A DNA stretch of 8,267 nt from the NCBI GenBank assembly GCA_043777795.1, contig JAYWHJ010000226.1:1-8267 (forward strand). The letters are read 5' to 3'. The stretch comes from JAAFIP01 sp043777795 (GTDB lineage: Bacteria; Pseudomonadota; Gammaproteobacteria; Burkholderiales; Burkholderiaceae_C). The position numbers and the translations under genes were made by a program. Below the pieces are notes generated by a model that had not been told where the DNA came from, did no database searches, and was given only the letters and a program-made list of their open reading frames with translations. Positions 1 through 5,820 of this stretch are shown here, one piece after another (positions within the stretch are counted from its first letter, which is position 1; each line of letters begins with the position of its first letter).

Positions 1-716
1 AGGCGGTAGACGGCGGCGTGCTGATGCGCGCGGGCCACACCGAGGCGGGCTGCGATTTGGCCGCCATGGCCGGCTGCTCGGCCAGTGCCGTGATTTGCGA
101 GATTATGAAAGACGACGGCACTATGGCCCGCCTGCCTGACTTGCAATTGTTTGCCGCCGAGCATGGCCTCAAAATTGGCACCATTGCTGATTTGATCGAG
201 CACCGCAGCCGCACCGAGAGCCTGGTAGAAAAAATAGGCAGCCGCAGCATGCAGACCAGCTACGGCGAATTTACCGCCGTGGCCTTTAGAGACAAGCCCA
301 GCCAGGGCGTGCACATTGCCTTGGTCAAAGGCCAGTGGCAGGCGCAAGACGCGATACCCGCCCGCGTGCACGAGCCGCTGAGCGTGCTGGACGCACTGGA
401 AGTCAACCGCTCTATGCACAGCTGGAGCCTGGACGCCAGCCTGAAATACATTACCCAACAAGGCCGCGGCGTGGCCGTGCTGCTCAACTGCGGCGAGAGC
501 GCCGCGCAACTGCTGGCGCAGTTTGATGGCCTGGCCAAGCCCGCCCAAGCGCCCGAGCGTGGCCGCATGGACCTGCGTACCTACGGCATCGGCGCGCAGA
601 TTTTGCGCGAAGTGGGCGTGCACCGCATGATGCTGCTGGGCAAGCCCCGCCGCATGCCCAGCATGGTGGGCTACGGGTTGGAAGTTGCTGGTTTTATTGC
701 AAGCGGAAACAACTAA
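1..716 (+). CDS. ribBX: RibB with degenerate RibA-like C-terminal domain (RibBX type), 5' partial
   Basis: The frame is open from base 3, so the true start lies upstream of the window. The visible N-terminal part is the end of 3,4-dihydroxy-2-butanone-4-phosphate synthase (RibB), which converts ribulose 5-phosphate to DHBP and formate in riboflavin synthesis. It shows the metal-binding motif RAGHTEA, then CEIMKDDGTMARLPDL and the ending DLIEHR. The remaining ~160 residues align with GTP cyclohydrolase II (for example ARVHEPLSVLDAL against E. coli ARVHSECLTGDAL). However, the three zinc cysteines are replaced and the RQEGRNIGL catalytic segment is gone, so the second domain should have no cyclohydrolase activity. 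Proteobacterial fusions of this kind have been called RibBX; many databases label them RibBA. ribH follows after 73 bases. Confidence is high for RibB and for loss of the zinc site; the role of the C-terminal domain is unknown. Confidence 0.93.
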   Translation, partial: AVDGGVLMRAGHTEAGCDLAAMAGCSASAVICEIMKDDGTMARLPDLQLFAAEHGLKIGTIADLIEHRSRTESLVEKIGSRSMQTSYGEFTAVAFRDKPSQGVHIALVKGQWQAQDAIPARVHEPLSVLDALEVNRSMHSWSLDASLKYITQQGRGVAVLLNCGESAAQLLAQFDGLAKPAQAPERGRMDLRTYGIGAQILREVGVHRMMLLGKPRRMPSMVGYGLEVAGFIASGNN

Positions 717-731
717 CAAATTTGCGAGACA

Positions 732-759
732 GGGCTGATCTGCGATAACAGACCAGCTC
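732..759 (+). other. Hairpin between ribBX and ribH
   Basis: An imperfect inverted repeat forms an 11-position stem, arms 732-742 and 749-759, with one A-C mismatch, one G-U pair and the 6-base loop CGATAA. No T-run follows, so it does not look like an intrinsic terminator. A smaller 4-bp hairpin (GGTC/GACC, 760-770) sits beside it. The pair lies just upstream of the ribH ribosome binding site (AAGGA, 779-783). It could be an RNA processing or stability element. The region is too short to be an FMN riboswitch. Function is inferred only. Confidence 0.4.
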
Positions 760-789
760 GGTCCCCGACCGATTGAATAAGGAATAAGA

Positions 790-1260
790 ATGTTTGGAGC
801 AGACAAAGGCAAAGCCGCACGCGATATGCTGGACGGGCGCAAGCTGTACATTGGCATTGTGCAGGCGCGTTTTAACGAGAGCATTACCAACGCGCTGCTG
901 GAGGCCTGCAAAAAAGAGTTGCTGGCGCTGGGCGTGCAAGACAAGCACATTTACCATGTGCAAGTGCCTGGCGCGCTAGAGGTGCCTGTGGCGCTGCAAG
1001 CGATGGCCGAGGCCAACCAGTATGACGCTCTTATTGCACTGGGCTGCATCGTGCGCGGCGAGACTTACCACTTTGAACTGGTGGCCAACGAGTCGGGTGC
1101 GGGCGTGAGCCGCATCGCGCTGGACTATAAACTGCCGATAGCCAACGCCATCATTACCACCGAAGACATGCCCCAAGCCATTGCCCGGCAAACCGACAAA
1201 GGCACAGACGCTGCCCGGGTGGCGGTAGAGATGGCCAACCTTTTGAATGAACTCGCTTGA
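790..1260 (+). CDS. ribH: 6,7-dimethyl-8-ribityllumazine synthase
   Basis: This is the penultimate riboflavin enzyme. It condenses 5-amino-6-ribitylaminouracil with DHBP to lumazine, in the cytoplasm, usually as a pentamer or 60-mer shell. The 156-residue length is normal for the family. Clear motifs are ARFNES (26-31), the substrate loop VPGALEVP (59-66), GCIVRGETYHFELV with catalytic His94, and the C-terminal ITTED...KGTDAARVAVEMA. The ATG at 790 is supported by AAGGA at 779-783, six bases upstream. Its partner substrate is made by the RibB domain of the preceding gene. The TGA stop (1258-1260) shares its A with the nusB start, indicating translational coupling. The ribH-nusB pairing is common in proteobacteria. 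Nothing is unusual in the protein. Confidence 0.97.
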   Translation: MFGADKGKAARDMLDGRKLYIGIVQARFNESITNALLEACKKELLALGVQDKHIYHVQVPGALEVPVALQAMAEANQYDALIALGCIVRGETYHFELVANESGAGVSRIALDYKLPIANAIITTEDMPQAIARQTDKGTDAARVAVEMANLLNELA

Positions 1261-1805
1261 TGACCACTTCCCTGACCACCACCTCTGCGCTACAGCCCAA
1301 CAGCCACCCAGCACGCGATGTCACGCCCAAGACCAAAGCCCCTGCGCGCAGCGCACGCAGCCGGGCGCGCGAGTTTGCCATTCAGGCGCTGTACCAACAC
1401 TTGGTGGGCAAAAACGCGGCCGGTGATATCGATGTGTTCACCCGCGACCTGCAAGGCTTTAACAAAGCCGACGCCGCCCACTACGACGCGCTGTTCCACG
1501 GCTGCGTGGCCCAGGCCGACGCGCTGGACGCGCAAATTGTGCCCCTGCTAGACCGCCCGTTAAACGAAATTTCCCCTGTAGAGCGCGCGGTGATGTGGCT
1601 GGGTGTGTATGAGCTGGAGCATTGCCTGGACGTACCCTGGCGCGTGGTGCTGAACGAATACATTGAGCAAGCCAAAGCATTTGGCGGCACCGATGGGCAC
1701 AAGTACGTGAACGGCGTACTCAACAAACTGGCCCCTGTGCTGCGTGCGGCCGAGGTAAACCATGACAAAGCGCCCAGCAACAAGCACACCAGAGCTGCCA
1801 GATAA
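1260..1805 (+). CDS. nusB: Transcription antitermination factor NusB
   Basis: NusB binds boxA RNA together with NusE (ribosomal protein S10) and promotes antitermination on rRNA operons. The 181-residue protein begins with a Ser/Thr/Pro-rich, basic extension of about 30 residues that E. coli NusB lacks. The core then starts at ARSRAREFAIQALYQ (32-46), which contains the arginine-rich RNA-contacting helix. The family signature follows: SPVERAVMWLGVYEL (105-119), DVPWRVVLNEYIEQAK (124-139) and FGGTDGHKYVNGVLNKLA (141-158). I place the start at ATG 1260, overlapping the ribH stop by one base (TGATG); a TTG one codon earlier is possible but less likely. There is no separate strong Shine-Dalgarno, consistent with reinitiation after ribH. 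Confidence 0.96.
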   Translation: MTTSLTTTSALQPNSHPARDVTPKTKAPARSARSRAREFAIQALYQHLVGKNAAGDIDVFTRDLQGFNKADAAHYDALFHGCVAQADALDAQIVPLLDRPLNEISPVERAVMWLGVYELEHCLDVPWRVVLNEYIEQAKAFGGTDGHKYVNGVLNKLAPVLRAAEVNHDKAPSNKHTRAAR

Positions 1806-1837
1806 ATTCCGCTAAGTAAACCCCAGCCCACGACACT

Positions 1838-3058
1838 ATGCAGCCCCCCATGCGAATAAGCCAGCGCGCAGAAAAGATAGAACCGTTTTATGTGATGGAG
1901 GTAGGCAAGGCAGCCTCGGCGCTGGCCGCGCAGGTAGCGCACACCGACAAACCCATGGTGTTTGTCAACATTGGCGAGCCCGACTTTACTGCGCCGCCGC
2001 TGGTGCAAGAGGCCGCTCAGCGCGCCATTCGGGACGGCAAAACCCAGTACACCCAAGCCACTGGCATGGCCGAGCTGTGCGAGCGCATCAGCGCCTGGTA
2101 TGCCAGCCGCTTTGGCGTGCAGGTACCCGCGCGCCGCATCGTGCTCACCGCCGGTGCATCGGCCGCGCTGCAACTGGCCTGCTTGGCACTGATAGAAGCT
2201 GGCGACGAAGTGCTGATGCCTGACCCCAGCTACCCCTGCAACCGCCACTTTGTCAGCGCTGCCGACGGCACAGCCCGCCTTATAGCCGCTACGCCCGCCG
2301 AGCGCTTTCAGCTCAGCGCCGCCAAAGTAGAGGCCGCGTGGACCGCGCGCACCCGCGCCGTGCTGCTGGCTTCACCGTCCAACCCGACAGGCACTTCCAT
2401 TCACCCCGACGAGCTGCGCCGCATTCACCAGATAGTCAGTGCACGCGGCGGCGTAACGATGATTGACGAGATCTACCTGGGCCTGAGCCACGACGCAACG
2501 TACGGCAAGAGCGCGCTGGAGATCGACGACCAGATCATCAGCATCAACAGCTTTAGCAAATACTTCAATATGACCGGCTGGCGACTGGGTTGGCTGGTGG
2601 TGCCCGATGCGCTAGTGAGCGTAGTGGAGCGCCTGGCCCAGCACCTGTACATCTGCCCCAGCACAGTGTCGCAGCGCGCGGCGCTGGCCTGCTTTGAGAC
2701 CGAGAGCATTACCGAATACGAGCTCCGCCGAGCTGAGTTCAAGGCCCGGCGTGACTACTTTATTCCCGCGCTGCGCAGCCTGGGCTTTGAGGTGCCGGTC
2801 GAGCCCGATGGGGCTTTTTACGTGTACGCAGATTGCTCCAAAATCCAGCACAAAATTGGCGTGGCCAATAGCACCGGCAACGCCACCGGAGGCAGCTGGG
2901 ACTTTTGCTTTGAGATGCTGCGCCGCGCCCATGTCGCCATTACCCCAGGGCGCGATTTTGGCCACGACTCTACCCATAAGTTTGTGCGCTTTTCTACCGC
3001 CAGCTCCATGGCTGACCTGCACACCGCCATCGAGCGCATGCGCGCCGCTCTGGCATGA
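1838..3058 (+). CDS. PLP-dependent class I/II aminotransferase
   Basis: This is a fold-type I aminotransferase of 406 residues, a normal length. Visible landmarks are the N-terminal NIGEPDFTAPP (44-54), YTQATGMAEL (71-80), TAGASAALQL (104-113), SPSNPTG with Asn182, MIDEIY with Asp210 and Tyr213 contacting the cofactor, SFSKYFNMTGWRLGW with Lys241 as the Schiff-base lysine, and KFVRFS with Arg384 as the expected substrate-carboxylate arginine. All key residues are present, so it should be active. The amino acid substrate cannot be assigned; aspartate/aromatic or alanine types are possible. A short Gly/Asn/Thr-rich insert (341-353) interrupts the small domain. The start is uncertain: ATG 1838 and ATG 1850 both lack a clear ribosome binding site. 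The TGA stop overlaps the ybgC start by four bases (ATGA), tying this gene to the tol genes. Confidence 0.92.
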   Translation: MQPPMRISQRAEKIEPFYVMEVGKAASALAAQVAHTDKPMVFVNIGEPDFTAPPLVQEAAQRAIRDGKTQYTQATGMAELCERISAWYASRFGVQVPARRIVLTAGASAALQLACLALIEAGDEVLMPDPSYPCNRHFVSAADGTARLIAATPAERFQLSAAKVEAAWTARTRAVLLASPSNPTGTSIHPDELRRIHQIVSARGGVTMIDEIYLGLSHDATYGKSALEIDDQIISINSFSKYFNMTGWRLGWLVVPDALVSVVERLAQHLYICPSTVSQRAALACFETESITEYELRRAEFKARRDYFIPALRSLGFEVPVEPDGAFYVYADCSKIQHKIGVANSTGNATGGSWDFCFEMLRRAHVAITPGRDFGHDSTHKFVRFSTASSMADLHTAIERMRAALA

Positions 3059-3549
3059 GCGCCAGCCCCAGCAGCACGCCGCACAAGGTGTTCACTTGGC
3101 CGGTGCGTATTTACTGGGAAGACACCGACGCGGGCGGCATCGTCTTCTACGCCAACTACCTCAAGTTCATGGAGCGCGCCCGCACCGAGTGGCTGCGCGC
3201 GCTGGGCGTAGACCAAAGCCAGCTGCGTGCGCAGACCGGCGGCATGTTTGTGGTGACCGACACGCAGCTCAAATACCATAGCCCCGCGCGGCTGGACGAC
3301 CAACTATTGGTTACAGCGCGGGGTACTAAAAAAACCTCAATTACGCTTACTATTGCACAAGAAATACGGCTTCTGCCCAACAGAGTATCGCGGGAGCAGC
3401 TATTAAATAATGAGCGACCGATATTGACCACCGATGAACTTTCTGCCCTGCCCTTGGTCTGCCAAGGCAGCATACGCATCGCCTGGGTAGACGTAGCCGC
3501 CATGAAACCCGAGCGCATTCCACAACACCTGCTGGAGATCTTAGAGTGA
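3055..3549 (+). CDS. ybgC: Tol-Pal-associated acyl-CoA thioesterase YbgC, with internal insertion
   Basis: This is a hotdog-fold acyl-CoA thioesterase, the first gene of the classical tol-pal cluster. Near the N-terminus it carries YWEDTDAGGIVFYANYL (20-36), with Asp25 as the expected catalytic acid, and ERARTEWLRALG (40-51). VVTDTQLKYHSPARLDD (66-82) and the end QGSIRIAWVD...KPERIPQHLLE are also family-typical. At 164 residues it is about 30 longer than E. coli YbgC as I remember it (about 134). About seven extra residues are at the N-terminus. About 23-24 lie between the strands ending AQEI (104) and starting LVCQG (134), where E. coli has only a short turn. This extra segment contains a 48 bp repeat copy (3368-3415) and is more AT-rich than its surroundings. 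The reading frame is intact. The ATG overlaps the aminotransferase stop and the TGA overlaps the tolQ GTG start. Confidence 0.95.
   Translation: MSASPSSTPHKVFTWPVRIYWEDTDAGGIVFYANYLKFMERARTEWLRALGVDQSQLRAQTGGMFVVTDTQLKYHSPARLDDQLLVTARGTKKTSITLTIAQEIRLLPNRVSREQLLNNERPILTTDELSALPLVCQGSIRIAWVDVAAMKPERIPQHLLEILE
3368..3415 (+). repeat. Dispersed 48 bp palindromic repeat, copy A, inside ybgC
   Basis: The copy runs from GGC (3368) to AGC (3415). Aligned without gaps to the copy at 6611-6658, I count 38 identical positions of 48, including the exact 16-mer AGCAGCTATTAAATAA (3395-3410 here, 6638-6653 there). It encodes YbgC residues 105-121, within a segment absent from E. coli YbgC. Its own hairpin potential has decayed: only short GGG/CCC and GCT/AGC pairings remain. 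I infer a past in-frame insertion in a surface loop. Confidence 0.8.
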
Positions 3550-4244
3550 ACCAAAATTTATCCATACTGCATTTGGTGCTGAATGCCAGCTTTGTCGTGC
3601 AGGCCGTGATGCTGCTTCTCGTAGTAGTGTCGGTGGCCAGCTGGGCGGCGATTTTTCGCAAGCTGTTTGCACTCAAAGCCATCAACGGCAAAAATGAAGA
3701 GTTTGAGCGCGACTTTTGGTCGGGCACTTCGCTCAATGAACTGTTTGCCTCGGCTGCGCAAAACGCCAAGTTGTCCGGCCCGATGGAGCGCATCTTTGCC
3801 AGCGGCATGCGCGAATACCAAAAACTGCGCGAGCGCCGGATTGTCGATACCTCTACCTTGATGGACGGCGCGCGCCGCGCGATGCGGGCCAGCTTTCAGC
3901 GCGAGATGGATGTTGTGGAGAGCAACCTGTCTTTCCTCGCCTCTGTGGGCAGTGTGTCTCCTTACGTGGGCCTGTTTGGCACAGTGTGGGGCATCATGCA
4001 TGCCTTTACGGGCCTGGCCTCTTTGCAGCAAGTCACACTGGCTACTGTGGCACCCGGCATTGCCGAAGCGCTGGTAGCCACTGCCATTGGCCTGTTTGCC
4101 GCCATTCCTGCGGTGGTGGCCTACAACCGCTTTGCCCGCGACATTGACCGCGTAGCCATCAAGTTGGAGACTTTCATTGAAGAGTTCTCCAACATCTTGC
4201 AGCGCAATTTAGGTGCGCAGGCGGCCATCGCCGCCGGCCGCTAA
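3546..4244 (+). CDS. tolQ: Tol-Pal motor protein TolQ
   Basis: TolQ is an inner-membrane MotA/ExbB-family protein. With TolR it forms the proton channel that energises TolA for outer-membrane constriction and lipid homeostasis during division. The 232-residue length is typical. Three membrane segments are visible: about 13-37, 131-155 and 167-193. Signature residues include Pro139 and GLFGTVWG (142-149) in the second segment, and VAPGIAEALVATAIGLFAAIP (168-188) in the third. Thr146 and Thr179 correspond to the E. coli channel threonines 145 and 178. The start is GTG 3546, overlapping the ybgC TGA by four bases. It is supported by GGAG at 3534-3537, eight bases upstream. tolR follows after 38 bases. 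No defects are seen. Confidence 0.97.
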   Translation: MNQNLSILHLVLNASFVVQAVMLLLVVVSVASWAAIFRKLFALKAINGKNEEFERDFWSGTSLNELFASAAQNAKLSGPMERIFASGMREYQKLRERRIVDTSTLMDGARRAMRASFQREMDVVESNLSFLASVGSVSPYVGLFGTVWGIMHAFTGLASLQQVTLATVAPGIAEALVATAIGLFAAIPAVVAYNRFARDIDRVAIKLETFIEEFSNILQRNLGAQAAIAAGR

Positions 4245-4282
4245 GCGTAGTTGCAAGCAGCCCACCGTCCAGGAGACCCGCC

Positions 4283-4711
4283 ATGCCCGCCATGATTTCC
4301 CGAGGCCGAGGCCGCCGCACCATCAGCGAGATCAATATGGTGCCCTTCATTGACGTGATGCTGGTGCTGTTGATCATCTTCATGGTCACCGCGCCACTCA
4401 TCTCGCCCAGCATGATCGACCTGCCCAGCGTAGGCAAAGCCGCCAAGCAGCCCGATGCGGTGATCCAGATCGTCATCCAAAAAGACGAATCTTTAGAGAT
4501 AAAAAGTGGCATGGCGCAGGAAATCACTGCGGGGGCAGCTATTGGTACTGTAGCAGCACAGGTCAAAAAATTGCAAGCGGGTAACGCCAATACCGCTGTG
4601 GTCATCAGCGCCGATAAGTCGGTGAAGTACGAAACCGTGGTGGGCGTGATGGACAAGCTGCAGCGCGCAGGCATCGCCCGCGTGGGCTTGTCAGTGCAGC
4701 TGGCCAAATAG
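4283..4711 (+). CDS. tolR: Tol-Pal motor protein TolR
   Basis: TolR belongs to the ExbD/TolR family: a short cytoplasmic N-terminus, one membrane helix (about 19-41) and a periplasmic domain. The basic start RGRGRRTISEINMVPFIDVMLVLL is diagnostic, with Asp24 the expected proton-carrying residue. The periplasmic end has VVISADKSVKYETVVGVMDKLQRAGIARVGLSVQ (106-139). At 142 residues the length equals E. coli TolR. The start at ATG 4283 has a strong AGGAG at 4271-4275, seven bases away. A second ATG at 4292 (Met4) is less well placed. Residues 76-91 are encoded by a diverged copy of the 48 bp repeat (4508-4554). They lie in the most variable part of the periplasmic domain, without a clear net length gain. 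Confidence 0.96.
   Translation: MPAMISRGRGRRTISEINMVPFIDVMLVLLIIFMVTAPLISPSMIDLPSVGKAAKQPDAVIQIVIQKDESLEIKSGMAQEITAGAAIGTVAAQVKKLQAGNANTAVVISADKSVKYETVVGVMDKLQRAGIARVGLSVQLAK
4508..4554 (+). repeat. Dispersed palindromic repeat, copy B, inside tolR (diverged)
   Basis: With one single-base gap this 47 bp stretch matches the 6611-6658 copy at 30 positions, and the ybgC copy at about 27. The shared blocks are GGC at the left end, TGCGG followed by GCAGCTATT (4528-4543), and TAGC/AGC at the right end. The inner stem survives as CGCAG (4515-4519) with CTGCG (4527-4531). It encodes TolR residues 76-91 and is read in a different codon phase from copy A. Membership is less certain than for copies A and C. 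Confidence 0.6.
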
Positions 4712-4748
4712 CGCTGGTGTTATTGACCCCAAGGTCTGTTTCCCCGCC

Positions 4749-5696
4749 ATGCCCCATACCCACGACCGCATAGAGTTTGCGCCGCCCGCGCAACCGGCTC
4801 CAGCGCGCTCGTTTGGCTTGGCCGTGTTCGCGCACTTGCTTTTGCTGGGCGCGCTAACCTGGGGTGTGAACTGGAAGAGTAAAACCGTCACCACCACCAC
4901 CGCCGAGGCCGAGCTATGGGCCAGCGTGCCGCAGCAGGCAGCGCCTAAGGCCGCAGAGCCGCCGCCGCCTCCACCACCACCAGAGCCCATTGCGCCCAAG
5001 GTCAAGCCGCCGACTCCGGTGGTAGAAGACAAACCCGCACCCAAGCTGCGCGAGGCCGACATCGCTGTGGAACGCGAAAAGCAAAAAAAGAAACAGCTTG
5101 AAAAAGAACTGGCGCAGGAGAAAGAAGCCGAAAAGCAAGAAAAGCTCGACGAGGCGAAGCAGAAAAAAGCGGCTGAGGACGCCAAAAAAGCCTTGGACAA
5201 AAAAGTCCAAGACGCCGCGCAAAAGAAGGCCTCTGACGATGCGAAAAAAGAAGCTCAGCGCAAAGCAGCCGAGGCTGCCAAACTGACCGCAGCGCAAGCC
5301 GCCAGAGAGGAGCAACAAACCGCTCGGCAACGTCAAGCAAATATTGACAAGATGATGGGCATGGCGGGCAACTCTGTCGACCCATCGGCCACGGGCAGCG
5401 CTCAGCAGTCCAGCGGTCCATCTAAAGGTTATGCAAACCGAATAGCCGCCAAAGTCAAGCCCAACATTGTCTTTACCGCTAATTTGCCCAACAACCCTGT
5501 GGTGGAAGTTGAAGTGCGTTTGGCACCCGATGGTACCGTTTTGGGAAGACCCCGCATTGTGAAATCTAGCGGAAGCCGAGAATGGGATGAAGCGGTAATC
5601 AGGGGTATCGAGAGAACCGAGGTGTTTCCGCGAGACATAGACGGCAAAGTACCCAGCTCAGTGCCCATATTTGCACGTCCTAGCGATGTTAACTAG
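4749..5696 (+). CDS. tolA: Cell envelope integrity protein TolA
   Basis: TolA links the TolQR motor to Pal and TolB across the periplasm. The 315-residue protein has the expected three-part plan. One N-terminal membrane helix (about 21-41) contains a conserved-looking His29 in AVFAHLLLLGAL. A Pro-rich stretch (66-98) includes eight consecutive prolines (71-78). A Lys/Glu/Ala/Gln-rich coiled coil spans about 98-200. The C-terminal TolA/TonB-like domain (about 226-315) shows YANRIAAKVKPNI, VEVEVRLAPDGTV and SSGSREWDEAVIRGIE. The initiator ATG has only a weak AAGG 14 bases upstream; tolR ends 37 bases before it. tolB and pal, which normally follow, are absent. The coding sequence contains a 7-bp perfect inverted repeat around A6 (5192-5211). 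The gene looks intact. Confidence 0.95.
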   Translation: MPHTHDRIEFAPPAQPAPARSFGLAVFAHLLLLGALTWGVNWKSKTVTTTTAEAELWASVPQQAAPKAAEPPPPPPPPEPIAPKVKPPTPVVEDKPAPKLREADIAVEREKQKKKQLEKELAQEKEAEKQEKLDEAKQKKAAEDAKKALDKKVQDAAQKKASDDAKKEAQRKAAEAAKLTAAQAAREEQQTARQRQANIDKMMGMAGNSVDPSATGSAQQSSGPSKGYANRIAAKVKPNIVFTANLPNNPVVEVEVRLAPDGTVLGRPRIVKSSGSREWDEAVIRGIERTEVFPRDIDGKVPSSVPIFARPSDVN

Positions 5697-5713
5697 GGTT
5701 TTACCTAGCATCG
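5684..5713 (+). other. Two-part hairpin spanning the tolA stop codon
   Basis: CTAGG (5693-5697) pairs with CCTAG (5704-5708) around a 6-base loop, and CGATG (5684-5688) pairs with CATCG (5709-5713), with TTAA bulged on the 5' side. The tolA stop TAG (5694-5696) lies in the inner stem. No T-run follows the outer arm, so this is not a classical intrinsic terminator. It may stabilise or bound the tol mRNA 3' end. Confidence 0.4.
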
Positions 5714-5820
5714 TGCAACTGCGCTCGTCAACCCCCGCGCGGATAAGCCCGTTATAGTACGGCGGTCTTAGAAGCCTTCTGAGCCACAAAAAACCACCAC
5801 CCCTCCTGAGGAGTTTCGCC
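5714..5820 (+). promoter_or_regulatory. Leader of the HhH-protein gene: weak -10 and occluded RBS
   Basis: TATAGT at 5753-5758 resembles a sigma-70 -10 box, but no good -35 lies 16-19 bases upstream. CTTAGAA (5767-5773) and TTCTGAG (5777-5783) form a 7-bp hairpin with a 3-base loop and one G-U pair. The Shine-Dalgarno GAGGAG (5808-5813) is seven bases before the ATG and is strong. Directly before it, CTCC (5803-5806) can pair with GGAG (5810-5813), so the ribosome site may be partly masked. A separate promoter would fit the 124-base gap after tolA. The promoter call is weak; the RBS is clear. Confidence 0.4.

Noticed and set aside
717..789. Possible FMN riboswitch before ribH
   Set aside because: The gap is only 73 bases and lacks the multi-stem RFN layout; only simple hairpins are seen.
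1481..2248. 255-codon open frame on the minus strand across nusB and the aminotransferase gene
   Set aside because: It lies opposite two well-supported genes, has no recognisable domain and is explained by GC-rich codon bias.
5084..5090. In-frame A AAA AAG slippery heptamer in tolA, with a -1 frame TGA at 5099
   Set aside because: Expected by chance in a Lys-rich coiled coil; I saw no convincing stimulatory hairpin or upstream Shine-Dalgarno at the right spacing.
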